Source: Collinsella sp. An307 (GTDB lineage: Bacteria > Actinomycetota > Coriobacteriia > Coriobacteriales > Coriobacteriaceae). Taken from it: a stretch of 64,000 nucleotides of DNA. Numbering within the stretch: the first letter of the stretch is position 1; the number at the start of each line of letters is the position of its first letter. This document shows positions 8,040 to 15,821 of the stretch, piece by piece. The stretch covers positions 1 to 64,000 of the forward strand of contig NZ_NFIP01000009.1 of assembly GCF_002161805.1 (NCBI RefSeq), in the 5' to 3' direction. Below the pieces are notes generated by a model, which did no database searches, was not told where the DNA came from, and saw only the letters and a list, made by a program, of their open reading frames with translations. Made by a program: the position numbers and the translations under genes.

Positions 8040-8540
8040 CTACCCCGCGAGCGCGCGCAGCGATTCGGCTGCCGCCCGCGACGTGATGTGGAGCCTGAGC
8101 CCGATGGGGCTCACCTCGAGCCCCACGACGGGCGACCCCTCGTAGGTGGTGACCTCGAGCACCTTGACCTCGTCGAGGTCGTCGGCGCTCTGCCCGAGCT
8201 TCTGCGTCTCCGGCTGCCACAGCTCGAAGGCGTACTCCGCGTCGGCGTCCGGCTCCGCGGCCAGGCCGTTCTCGTCGGAGAGCGGGTCGAAGGCGCCCTC
8301 GATCTGGTCCTGGTCGGTCAGCTCGCGCACGACCTCGCCGGTCTGGGCGTCCCTCACGACGAGGCGGGAGACCTTGCCCCAATCGACGTCCGAGAGCGTG
8401 TCGGCGAGCTCCTGCGTCTGCGAGGCGAAGTCCTCCGCCTGGTCGGCGACGTCGTCGAGGCCGGGCAGGCCGAAGCACCCCGCGAGGGGCAGCGCGACGG
8501 TCGCGGCGAGTAGGGCGGCGATGGCGGCGCGGGCTCTCAT
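8040..8540 (-). CDS. predicted lipoprotein, unknown function
   Basis: The 166-residue product begins with a short positive segment, a hydrophobic stretch and the lipobox LAGC (Cys at residue 22), so it should be lipid-anchored on the outer face of the membrane. The mature part is acidic and holds a short coiled region (about residues 30-52), then a beta-rich segment containing SRLVVRDAQTGEVVRELTD, which resembles domains that compute substrate or signal contacts, though no family is recognised. It lies downstream of the ABC export module on the same strand, with a gap of 123 bases, and may be regulated separately. No enzymatic motif is visible. Confidence 0.75.
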   Translation of the reverse strand: MRARAAIAALLAATVALPLAGCFGLPGLDDVADQAEDFASQTQELADTLSDVDWGKVSRLVVRDAQTGEVVRELTDQDQIEGAFDPLSDENGLAAEPDADAEYAFELWQPETQKLGQSADDLDEVKVLEVTTYEGSPVVGLEVSPIGLRLHITSRAAAESLRALAG

Positions 8541-8663
8541 TGGTCTCCTTCCGGCGGGGCTTCCCGCCCATTCTACCCCCTGGGCCGCCCCCGCGGGATC
8601 TCTCCCACGGGGGCGTCTCGCCCAGGGACCGGGGCTCGTGGGGACTGTCTTTTGGGCCCTGGC

Positions 8664-9425
8664 CTAGTTGTCCCGGGCGAGCCTGCGGTAGAGGGCCGCG
8701 AAGACCGCGGCGCCGGCGACGGCCCAAGCGAGCGTCGCCGCCATCGGGGCCAGGGAGTCGGTCGTGAGGAGGCGCCCGTCGACGGCGAGGCCGAGCAGGT
8801 CGTAGACGCCCCCGAGCGGCGTGAACGCGGCAATCGCGTCGACGGCGTCGTTCGCCGTCCCGAAGGTGGGCACGAGGGCCAGCAGCAGCACGGGCACGCT
8901 GTAGAAGCCCGCCGTCATCTGGTCGCGCGAGGCGAGCCCGAGCACGAGCGACACGAGCACCACGGGCACGGCGCCCAGCGCGGTGAGGGCGAGGTAGACG
9001 GGCAGCAGCGCGGGGTCGCCCTCCGCGACGGCGAAGCACGCCGCGCCGACCGCGACCACCGCGGCGAGCGTCACTCCGCCCTTGGACGCGGCCACCTCGC
9101 CGGCCCCGACGTTGGCGAGCATGAGGGTGCGCAGGGTGTGCTTCTCCTTCTCCTCGGCGATGCCGTAGATGAGCACCATCGAGGCGACCATCCCGACGCT
9201 CATGCAGAGCCCGGAGCCGAGCAGGAACTTCTGGAACTCGCCCTCGGCGCCGGCGAGCCCCGCGCCGGCGAGCCCCGCGTCCGCCGCCGTGTCGCCGATG
9301 ACGAGGCGGAACAGCAGCATGAAGCCGATGGGCATGAGCAGCACCACGAGCATCGTGAGGTTCTTGAAGAGGTCGGCGAGGTCCTTCGCGGCGAGCGCGC
9401 CGATGCGCCTCATCGTGGCGTCCAT
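8664..9425 (-). CDS. ABC-2 type membrane permease
   Basis: This 253-residue protein has about six hydrophobic segments, with the first near residues 22-42 and others near 77-95, 115-150, 160-175 and 215-240. The N-terminal start (LAAKDLADLFKNLTMLVVLL) and the central EEKEKHTLRTLMLANV motif are typical of ABC-2 permeases of the NatB type, where the latter forms the coupling helix. The gene starts one base after the stop of the ATPase gene, so the two form an exporter. It is similar in plan to the permease at 11806, which lies across the LytTR regulator gene. The substrate is not known. Confidence 0.87.
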   Translation of the reverse strand: MDATMRRIGALAAKDLADLFKNLTMLVVLLMPIGFMLLFRLVIGDTAADAGLAGAGLAGAEGEFQKFLLGSGLCMSVGMVASMVLIYGIAEEKEKHTLRTLMLANVGAGEVAASKGGVTLAAVVAVGAACFAVAEGDPALLPVYLALTALGAVPVVLVSLVLGLASRDQMTAGFYSVPVLLLALVPTFGTANDAVDAIAAFTPLGGVYDLLGLAVDGRLLTTDSLAPMAATLAWAVAGAAVFAALYRRLARDN

Positions 9426-9426
9426 C

Positions 9427-10281
9427 CTACAGCTCCCTTCCGGTCAGCTCGAGGAAGACCTCCTCGAGGTCGGGCTCGTCCGAGTGTATCGACAGCACCT
9501 CGCCGGCGGCGAAGAGCTCGCGCGCGGCGTCGGCGGACGCGGCGTCCTTCGTGAGCTCGACGGCGCCGCGGGTGCGCGTGGCGACCACGACGCGGTTGCG
9601 CGCGTGCTCCATGGTGAGCTCCGCGGGCGCCCCCGTCGCCGCGATGCGTCCCTCGTTGAGGATCGCCAGGCGGTCGCAGCAGCCCTCGGCCTCGGCCATG
9701 TCGTGCGTGGTCAAAAAGACCGTGGTCCCGGCGCGGCGGAGCTCGGCGAGCATCCGGTGCACCTCGGCGCGGGCCGCCGGGTCCAGGCCGCTCGTCGGCT
9801 CGTCCAGAAAGACGAGCTCCGGGCTGTGGACGAGGGCCGCGAGCAGCGCCGCCCTCTGGCGCATGCCCTTCGAGCAGTTCTTGACGAGCGTCTTGCGGTC
9901 CCGCTCGAGGCCCACGCGCTCGAGGAGCGCCGGTATGCCGCGCTCGCCGCGCCCGCGCACCTTCGCGTAGAGGCGCAGGTTCTCCTCGATGGTGAGCCGC
10001 TCGTAGAGGGCGCTCGTGTCCGAGAGGATGCCGATGCGGTCGTAGTCGGCGCCCGACGCGTTCTCGATGGGCCTTCCGAACAGCGTGATGCGCCCGGTGT
10101 CCGCCGAGAGCTGGCGGGTGAGCAGCTTGATCGTGGTGGTCTTGCCGGCGCCGGAGGGGCCGAGGAACCCGAAGCACTCGCCGCGCGCGACGGCGAAGGT
10201 GAGCCCGTCGAGCACGCGCTTGGCGCCGAAGGAGAGGCAGACGCCCTCCATCGAGAGCACGGGGCTATGCGTCGCGGCCAT
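9427..10281 (-). CDS. ABC transporter ATP-binding protein
   Basis: A complete 284-residue ABC ATPase: Walker A GPSGAGKTT (about residues 42-50), the signature NCSKGMRQRAALLAAL, Walker B LVFLDEPTSGLDP, and the switch histidine in LTTHDMAEAEGC. The C-terminal 70 residues form the extra domain common in exporters of the CcmA/NatA group. The start at 10281 has GGAGGGCGACG upstream and overlaps the end of the 50-residue gene by 17 bases, showing tight coupling. With the ABC-2 permease just downstream it should power export of an unknown compound. Motifs are all intact, unlike the ABC-like domain of the LytTR protein in the same cluster. Confidence 0.92.
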   Translation of the reverse strand: MAATHSPVLSMEGVCLSFGAKRVLDGLTFAVARGECFGFLGPSGAGKTTTIKLLTRQLSADTGRITLFGRPIENASGADYDRIGILSDTSALYERLTIEENLRLYAKVRGRGERGIPALLERVGLERDRKTLVKNCSKGMRQRAALLAALVHSPELVFLDEPTSGLDPAARAEVHRMLAELRRAGTTVFLTTHDMAEAEGCCDRLAILNEGRIAATGAPAELTMEHARNRVVVATRTRGAVELTKDAASADAARELFAAGEVLSIHSDEPDLEEVFLELTGREL

Positions 10282-10417
10282 CGTCGCCCTCCTTCCGGGG
10301 AGCCTCCCCGCTCCCGCCCTTCTCGTCCTTCCGGTTCTTCTTGCGCCTGCCGGTCTCGAACACGCCGGCGGCGAAGCAGCACGCGATGATGATGACGCCC
10401 ATGATCGCGGGGTCCAT
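10265..10417 (-). CDS. small membrane protein, 50 residues
   Basis: A 50-codon gene lies exactly between its neighbours: its ATG is one base after the stop of the 72-residue gene, and its end overlaps the ATPase start by 17 bases. It encodes one hydrophobic helix (about residues 4-19, IMGVIIIACCFAAGVF) and then a highly charged, Lys/Arg/Glu-rich tail. Conserved spacing is the main evidence that it is translated. Such short membrane peptides can be accessory subunits of exporters, but that is an inference. No family is recognised. Confidence 0.6.
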   Translation of the reverse strand: MDPAIMGVIIIACCFAAGVFETGRRKKNRKDEKGGSGEAPRKEGDDGRDA

Positions 10418-10418
10418 G

Positions 10419-10637
10419 CTACATCGCCTCCCTCGCGGTGCGGTTGCCGGCGGCGAGCGCGGCCTCGAGGCTCTTGATGCGCTTCTCGGCGCGGGCGATC
10501 TGGTAGCCGAGCCCCGCGGCGAGGAGCACCGTCGCGATGGCGAGCACCATGAGGAGCGCGGAGAGCTGCTCCAGCGTGAGCGGTGCGTTGGGCCCCAGCG
10601 CGTCGGCCACGATGTCGAGGATCTGCTGTTCGGTCAT
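10419..10637 (-). CDS. small membrane protein, 72 residues
   Basis: This 72-residue protein has an acidic N-terminal part, a single membrane helix (about residues 24-45, LSALLMVLAIATVLLAAGLGYQ) and a basic, coiled C-terminus. The start at 10637 follows AAGGGA at a good distance. It is the first gene after the LytTR regulator gene on the same strand, 171 bases downstream of it, and is followed by the 50-residue gene and the ATPase. It is probably the first gene of a short export operon. No family is recognised. Confidence 0.6.
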   Translation of the reverse strand: MTEQQILDIVADALGPNAPLTLEQLSALLMVLAIATVLLAAGLGYQIARAEKRIKSLEAALAAGNRTAREAM

Positions 10638-10808
10638 GGCGTTTCCCTTCTCGTCTCCCCGGCGCCCCCTCGGGCGGAGCCGGGTGCCTTTCCGATGGCA
10701 CCATCCTCGCCGGCGCGACACGCCGCCTCAAGGGGTTTCGACCATCAGGAGCTGCGGAAACGACGAGAGGAGCAATAGGGGCCACGAGAGGAGCGCCGGG
10801 GGGCGCGC

Positions 10809-11741
10809 CTACCTCCAGCCGTAGCGGTCGCGCATGGCCTCGGCGCGCCCCTTGGCGAGCGGGATCTGCGTCGCCGCCGCGTCGGCCAGCGTGAGGTTGA
10901 AGCTGTTGCGCGTGAAGCGCTCGACCTTGGCGACCTTCTGGACGTTCACGATGTAGGAGCGGTGGCAGCGGAAGAAGCCGTAGCGCTCGAGCTCGGCCTC
11001 CAGCTCGTCGAGGGTCATGCTCACGGGGTAGAGCTCCCCGCGCACGGAGGCGAAGTTGGCGCGGTTCACGCTCTCCACGAAGTCGACCTCGCGCGGGTCG
11101 AACAGCAGAGTCGCCCCGTCGGACCTCGCCGGGACCTTGAAGACGCGGACCTCGTCGCCGGCGAACCCCGCGCCGTCCTCCTCGTCCCCCTCGACGGCCG
11201 TCTTGGCCTCGCGGAGGACCCCGTCCTCCTCGTAGAACGCCGTGCCGGGCATGAGCAGCGCCTCGCGCAGCGGCTCGCCCGCGGTGATGAGGACGCCGCC
11301 GGCGTCCGCGACCTGGCCCATCCACGCGGTGACGAGGCCGCGCGTGGCGGGCGTCACGTCGGCGAGCGGGCGCTCGCAGAAGACCACCTCCGGCTCGGAG
11401 AGGCTCATGCGCGCGAAGTTGAGCAGCGCCCGCTGCTCGTTCGTGAGGTTCTTGACCTGCGTGCGCGCCGCCGGGGCAAGGCCGAAGTGGGCCATGGCGT
11501 CCTCGGGCGCGACGGCGCCGCCCGCGAGGCGCGAGAAGAGCCTGAGGTAGGAGCGCACCGTCTCGCGGTCGAAGCCGCGGTCGGTGCTCACGTAGAACGC
11601 GCACCTGCGCCGGGCGTAGCGCCCGTGCACGAAGCGCACGGCGCGGTCCACCGTCTCGCGGCGGCACTCGAGGTGGACGCTCTCGCCCTCGCGGTCCGCG
11701 AGCAGGTCCTCGACGGTCTCGTACGATGCTGTGTCCGGCAC
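10809..11741 (-). CDS. degenerate ABC ATPase domain fused to LytTR DNA-binding domain
   Basis: The C-terminal 100 residues (from about 210) are a LytTR DNA-binding domain, with DFVESVNRANFASVRGELYPV and FFRCHRSYIVNVQKVAKV as its markers. The first 200 residues follow the layout of an ABC ATPase but lack a Walker A loop; NEQRALLNFARMSLSEP and VVFCERPLAD mirror the signature and Walker B regions with key residues changed. It is therefore likely a regulator that uses a dead ABC fold, perhaps to contact the transporter subunits. A GTG at 11741 with GGAGGGG upstream is the best start; an ATG near 11797 is possible. It is divergent from a permease gene and lies upstream of the small-protein/ATPase/permease operon. 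Confidence 0.78.
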   Translation of the reverse strand: MPDTASYETVEDLLADREGESVHLECRRETVDRAVRFVHGRYARRRCAFYVSTDRGFDRETVRSYLRLFSRLAGGAVAPEDAMAHFGLAPAARTQVKNLTNEQRALLNFARMSLSEPEVVFCERPLADVTPATRGLVTAWMGQVADAGGVLITAGEPLREALLMPGTAFYEEDGVLREAKTAVEGDEEDGAGFAGDEVRVFKVPARSDGATLLFDPREVDFVESVNRANFASVRGELYPVSMTLDELEAELERYGFFRCHRSYIVNVQKVAKVERFTRNSFNLTLADAAATQIPLAKGRAEAMRDRYGWR

Positions 11742-11805
11742 GTGCCCCTCCCGGTCCCTCGTCCAATGGAAAGCGAAACCAAGTATATCGGGTATCATGG
11801 GGCGC

Positions 11806-12561
11806 ATGGGAACAAGCGCACTCCGAAACATACGCGCGCTCGTCGCGCGCGACCTCCTCGACGCCGTCCGCAACCCCACGACGCTCATGTCGTGCGCCGC
11901 GGGCGCGCTCGTCGCCGCGTTCTTCGGGCGCGTGGTCGCCGGCGCGCCAAGGCTCTCCGCCGCCGAAGGCGACGCGTTCGCGCTCGTCGCGGCCCTCTGC
12001 ATCGCCCCGGCGTTCGCCGGCTGCGTGGTGGAGCTCTACGTCATGGCGGAGGAGCGGGAGCGCGGCGCCTACGTCACGCTCGCCGAGGCGGGCGTGGCCC
12101 CGGGCGAGATCGCCATCTCCAAGTGGGCCTCCGGAACCATCGCCACGCTCGTCACCCAGGCGGTCTCGTGCCTGCTCCTGGGGCTCCCGCCCGAGACCAC
12201 GGCCGCGCTCCTCGCGCTCTCCGCCGCGGGCGCCCAGCCCCTCCTGCTCGCCGGCCTCGCCTCCGGGCTCTACGCGCGCGAGCAGATGGCCTCGAGCCTG
12301 CTCGCCGTGCCGCTCACGGTCGTCGCCGTCGCCCCCGTCCTCTCGTTCGTCTCCGGGACGGTCCGGTCCTTCACGTGGTTCTGGCCCCTGGGCCCCGCCG
12401 CCGAGGCGGTGCGCGCCGCGTGCGGCGCGGGCACCGCGGCGCCGGCCCCCGTCCTCGCCGCCCTCGCGGTCGCGTGGACGGCAGCTGCCGCCGCGCTCGC
12501 CGCGCGGGGGTGCCGCCGCTTCGCCCGCGAGCTCGCCGCCGAGCGCGACCGGCTGGCGTAG
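11806..12561 (+). CDS. ABC-2 type membrane permease, divergent from LytTR regulator
   Basis: A 251-residue permease related in plan to the one at 8664: the N-terminus (LVARDLLDAVRNPTTLMSCAAG) and the coupling motif EERERGAYVTLAEAGV are both present, with about six hydrophobic segments. It has no ATPase gene of its own on this strand, so it may use the ATPase of the divergent operon and form a heterodimer with the other permease. Starts at 11797 or 11806 are both possible; neither has a strong ribosome site. Only about 65 bases separate it from the LytTR gene, so both promoters must lie within or overlap that gap. The substrate is unknown. Confidence 0.85.
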   Translation: MGTSALRNIRALVARDLLDAVRNPTTLMSCAAGALVAAFFGRVVAGAPRLSAAEGDAFALVAALCIAPAFAGCVVELYVMAEERERGAYVTLAEAGVAPGEIAISKWASGTIATLVTQAVSCLLLGLPPETTAALLALSAAGAQPLLLAGLASGLYAREQMASSLLAVPLTVVAVAPVLSFVSGTVRSFTWFWPLGPAAEAVRAACGAGTAAPAPVLAALAVAWTAAAAALAARGCRRFARELAAERDRLA

Positions 12562-12579
12562 CGTTTGCCGACCGCCTTC

Positions 12580-12623
12580 TTGACCTGGCTCCTCGCTAAG
12601 CAGACAATGTAAAGACATTGTCT
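12580..12623 (+). promoter_or_regulatory. promoter with palindromic operator before the RHH-ABC fusion gene
   Basis: A -35-like TTGACC (12580-12585) and a -10-like GACAAT (12603-12608) are 17 bases apart. The -10 lies inside the left arm of a perfect palindrome, AGACAATGT (12602-12610) and ACATTGTCT (12615-12623), with AAAG between. This arrangement suggests repression by a protein that binds the palindrome. The obvious candidate is the ribbon-helix-helix domain encoded by the next gene. Confidence 0.6.
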
Positions 12624-12638
12624 TTAAGGAGGTGCCGC

Positions 12639-13529
12639 ATGGCTGATACGACCCTCGTGAACTTCCGGCTCGATCAGGACACCAAGCGCTCGATGGAGGG
12701 TGTCTGTCGAGACCTCGGCATGAGCATGACCACGGCGTTCACGCTCTTCGCCAAGAAGGTCAACCGCGAGCGGCGCATCCCGTTCGACGTTTCGCTCGAC
12801 GGCGCGGCGGGAGCACGGGCGTCCGTGCCGTCGCTCGCCGTGGGCGCCAACCACGCCGACCCGGCAGTCATCGTCGAGGGCGTGACGCGCGTCTTTGGCG
12901 AGGGGGCGGCCGAGCGCCGCGCGCTCGACGGCGCCTCGCTCACGGTGCGCCGCGGGGAGTTCGTCGCCGTCATGGGGGCCTCGGGATCGGGCAAGTCCAC
13001 GCTCCTGCACATCTTGGGCGGCGTCGACGCGCCCACCGCGGGCCGCGTCGTGGTTGACGGCATGGACCTCTCCACCTTGGGGCCGGATGCGCTGGCGCTC
13101 TTCCGCCGGCACACCGTCGGGCTCGTCTACCAGGCGCACAACCTCGTTCCGTTCCTCACGGCGCGCGACAACATCGAGCTGCCCCTGCGCTTCGACGGAG
13201 CCAGGCCCGGCCCCTCCGAGGTGGCGGAGCTGCTCGACCTTCTCGACATAGCCGATTGCGAGCAGAGTCTCCCCTCCGAGCTGTCGGGCGGGCAGCAGCA
13301 GCGCGTCGCCATCGCCCGGGCGCTCGCGGCCAAGCCCGCCGTGGTGCTTGCGGACGAACCGACGGGCAGCCTCGACCGTGCGAACGGAGGGCGCGTGGTG
13401 CAGCTGCTCGGCAGGGCGCGCGACCGCTTTGGGACCACCGTCGTTCTGGTAACGCACGACGAGAGCGTCGCCGCCGCGGCGGACCGCGTTGTGCGCATCT
13501 CGGACGGCCGCGTCGTCGAGGAGGGCTGA
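12639..13529 (+). CDS. DinJ/RelB-type ribbon-helix-helix domain fused to MacB/LolD-type ABC ATPase
   Basis: Residues 1-50 match the DNA-binding part of DinJ/RelB antitoxins (VNFRLDQDTKRSMEG, then LGMSMTTAFTLFAKKV and RRIPFDVS). The toxin-binding tail of such antitoxins is absent. After a linker (about 51-73), residues 74-296 form an ABC ATPase of the MacB/LolD kind: Walker A ASGSGKST (about 113-120), signature LSGGQQQR (215-222), Walker B VVLADEPTGSLD and the switch histidine in LVTHDE. The start at 12639 has AAGGAGG upstream; a TTG at 12618 would lie in the operator. The permease gene follows four bases after the stop. The fused domain may let the transporter subunit regulate its own operon. 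There is no frameshift between the two parts. Confidence 0.85.
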   Translation: MADTTLVNFRLDQDTKRSMEGVCRDLGMSMTTAFTLFAKKVNRERRIPFDVSLDGAAGARASVPSLAVGANHADPAVIVEGVTRVFGEGAAERRALDGASLTVRRGEFVAVMGASGSGKSTLLHILGGVDAPTAGRVVVDGMDLSTLGPDALALFRRHTVGLVYQAHNLVPFLTARDNIELPLRFDGARPGPSEVAELLDLLDIADCEQSLPSELSGGQQQRVAIARALAAKPAVVLADEPTGSLDRANGGRVVQLLGRARDRFGTTVVLVTHDESVAAAADRVVRISDGRVVEEG

Positions 13530-13532
13530 GCA

Positions 13533-15029
13533 GTGCTTCGCTCCTACCTTGAGGCGTACATCAGCCACAACAGGGCGCCCGTTGCCGCCCTCGCCTCGCT
13601 TTCGTTTGTGGCGTCCGTCCTGCTCGGGCTCATCGTGGGCGTGGGCAGCCTCATGGTCACCGACTACCTCGTGCGCATGGCGGCGCTTGGCCAGGCCCCC
13701 GACGTTACCGGGTCGACCATCGCCTTCGGCCTCGTGATCGCGTTGGCGGCCGTCGCCGTTGTTCTCATGCTCAAGAGCGCCTTCGACGTCTCCATGAGCG
13801 CGCGCATCAGGCAGCTCGGGCTTCTCAAGAGCATGGGTGCCAAGGACGGTCAGGTCAGGCGGCTGCTGCTCGCCGAGGGCTGCGCGCTCTCGCTTCCCGC
13901 GGCCGCCGCCGGCGTGCTTGTCGGCCTTGGGCTGGCGCTCGCGCTGGTGAGCGCCGTGGTGTCTGCCACCGCGCAGAGCCGCACATACGACCCGGTGGTC
14001 GAGATCGCGCCGCAGACGGTCGTCCTCGGGCTCGCCGTCGCCGTCTCGACCGTCCTTGTCTCCGCCCTGCTCCCGGCGCGACGCATCGGGCGCGTGAGCA
14101 TCGTCCAGGCGATGCGGCAGGGCGATGACGACTGTCGCGCGGCCAAGCGGCCCGGCGTCCTTGCCCGCATCATGGGGAGCGGCCTCGGCATCGAGTTTCA
14201 GCTGGCGGCGTCGTCGCTGCGCGCCCGGCGCCGCGGCATGCGCACCGCGAACGTGTCGATCGCCCTGGCCGTGCTCGCCTTTGTGACGCTCCTCAACTTT
14301 GAGACGCTCTCGCACCTCTCGACGCAGGTGACGTACTTTGATCGCTACGCGGGCGTCTGGGACGTCCGCGTCACCGTGGACGGCGCCGAGGCCGCGGGTC
14401 CCGACCAGGCGCTTGTAGACGAGCTGCTTGCGACCGACGGCGTGACGGGCGTCTCCACCGGCGACGCTTACAAGGTCGGCTCGGGCGACCTGTTCTATAA
14501 CGTCCTGACCGACTCGGCGGCGTCCGAGGCGCGCGTCGCCGACGAGCTCGCCCGCCGTTTCGCGGGGCGGGACGACGTTGAGGTGCTGAGCCTTCGCGCC
14601 GAGGCGGCGCGCGACGCGAGCGTGCGGGCCGGCCTTCGCCTCTTCGTCGACGTGCTGGCCGGAGTGCTCGCCTGCGTTGGGATCGCGGACGTGTTCGCGA
14701 GCGTCCTCGGCAGGATTCCGGCGCGCCGGCGCGAGATGTCCCAGCTCCTTGCGGCAGGCATCGACCGCAGGCAGGCCTCGCGCATGTTCACGGCAGAGTC
14801 GGTGCTTATCATCGCCAGGCCGCTGGCGTGGGCGCTCGCCCTCAACGTCGTCATCGCCGTTCTCGCGATTGCCGCGAGCCCGGTTGAGCCGTTGGTGTTT
14901 CTCGCCAGCATGCCGGTGGCGCCGGTTGCGCTCTTCGTCCTCGTGTGCTGGCTCCTGGTGCGTCTTGCCTACGCCCTCGGCGAGCGGGCCGTCTTCCGAG
15001 CGCCCACCCTTGCCGTAAACGTGGAGTAG
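13533..15029 (+). CDS. FtsX-like ABC transporter permease
   Basis: This 498-residue protein begins with a GTG close behind the ATPase stop. It has two FtsX-type halves: the first with a membrane segment near residues 17-45 and the cytoplasmic motif IRQLGLLKSMGAKDGQVRRL (about 90-110) followed by two more membrane segments, the second from about residue 225 with an extracytoplasmic region (about 260-360) and the motif RRREMSQLLAAGIDRRQASRM near 400. This layout belongs to BceB/MacB-like permeases that act on antimicrobial peptides or lipids. With the fused ATPase upstream it forms a complete transporter. A two-component system follows, as is common for peptide-sensing transporters. The substrate is not known. 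Confidence 0.87.
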   Translation: MLRSYLEAYISHNRAPVAALASLSFVASVLLGLIVGVGSLMVTDYLVRMAALGQAPDVTGSTIAFGLVIALAAVAVVLMLKSAFDVSMSARIRQLGLLKSMGAKDGQVRRLLLAEGCALSLPAAAAGVLVGLGLALALVSAVVSATAQSRTYDPVVEIAPQTVVLGLAVAVSTVLVSALLPARRIGRVSIVQAMRQGDDDCRAAKRPGVLARIMGSGLGIEFQLAASSLRARRRGMRTANVSIALAVLAFVTLLNFETLSHLSTQVTYFDRYAGVWDVRVTVDGAEAAGPDQALVDELLATDGVTGVSTGDAYKVGSGDLFYNVLTDSAASEARVADELARRFAGRDDVEVLSLRAEAARDASVRAGLRLFVDVLAGVLACVGIADVFASVLGRIPARRREMSQLLAAGIDRRQASRMFTAESVLIIARPLAWALALNVVIAVLAIAASPVEPLVFLASMPVAPVALFVLVCWLLVRLAYALGERAVFRAPTLAVNVE

Positions 15030-15061
15030 GCCCTTGGGCCGGCCCGTGCGAAATGCGGGCC

Positions 15062-15078
15062 GCTAACCAAAAGCTAAC
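15062..15078 (+). promoter_or_regulatory. direct repeat before the response regulator gene, possible autoregulatory box
   Basis: GCTAAC occurs at 15062-15067 and again at 15073-15078, an eleven-base period. OmpR/PhoB-type regulators bind tandem half-sites with this spacing, and the repeat lies about 50 bases before the regulator gene. Binding is inferred from spacing and position only. Confidence 0.4.
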
Positions 15079-15125
15079 GGATCTGGCCTACCGTTGCGCT
15101 GGGTGATGCCGGAAGGGGTGCATCT

Positions 15126-15821
15126 ATGGCGAAGCATGTGCTCGTCGTCGAGGACGAGCCCGACGTGCTGGACGCGCTCGTCCAGCTGCTCGCGAGCGCG
15201 GGCTTTGAGGTGCGGGGCGAGAGGGATGGGCTCGCGGGGCTCCGCGCGTTCCAGGAGGCCCTTCGGAGCGTGCCCTTCGACCTCGTCATGCTGGACGTGA
15301 TGATGCCCAGGATCGACGGCTTTACCCTCTGCGAGGCGATCAGGTCCTCCTCCGACGTCCCCGTCATGGTCATCACCGCCCTTGACGGCGAGGACGACCA
15401 GCTGCGCGCCTTCCGCCTGCTCGCCGACGACTTCGTGTCCAAGCCCTTCTCGCTGCCCGTGGTGCTCGAGCGCGCCCGCGCGCTGCTCAGGCGCTCCTCA
15501 GCGCGGCCTGCGCCCGCGGACGCCGCCCTGGCGTGGCGCGACGTGGTGCTCGACCCCGCCTCGCGCGAACTATCGCGGGGCGGGGTCCCCGTCGGGCTCA
15601 CCAGGACCGAGTTCGACGTCCTGCTCGCCCTCATGTCGCGGCCGGGTAGGGTGCTCTCCCGCGCCGAGCTCGCCTCCGCGGGCGGGCAGGCCGACCCCGC
15701 CGACCCCACCGCCGGCGAGTCGGCCGTGAAGCTCCACGTCATGAACATCCGCCGCAAGCTCGGGGCCGACGTCGTCGAGACCGTGAGGGGGGTGGGCTAC
15801 CGTGTGCCGCGCGATCGCTAG
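15126..15821 (+). CDS. OmpR-family response regulator
   Basis: A 231-residue regulator with an N-terminal receiver domain and a C-terminal winged helix. The receiver has the acid pair EDE (about 9-11), the phosphoacceptor Asp57 in LDVMMP, Thr in VITA near 84, and Lys in SKPF near 109. The winged helix (about 135-231) has the usual LTRTEFDVLLALMSRPGRVLSR and ends with VETVRGVGYRV. AAGGGG precedes the ATG. The stop overlaps the start of the kinase gene by 20 bases, so the pair is translationally coupled. It probably controls one or both flanking transporters. The upstream direct repeat is a possible binding site. Confidence 0.93.
   Translation: MAKHVLVVEDEPDVLDALVQLLASAGFEVRGERDGLAGLRAFQEALRSVPFDLVMLDVMMPRIDGFTLCEAIRSSSDVPVMVITALDGEDDQLRAFRLLADDFVSKPFSLPVVLERARALLRRSSARPAPADAALAWRDVVLDPASRELSRGGVPVGLTRTEFDVLLALMSRPGRVLSRAELASAGGQADPADPTAGESAVKLHVMNIRRKLGADVVETVRGVGYRVPRDR

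Noticed and set aside
9427-12618. Very long minus-strand frame of more than 1000 residues
   Set aside because: Only its last 284 residues are the ATPase; the rest is Arg/Gly-rich antisense of other real genes.
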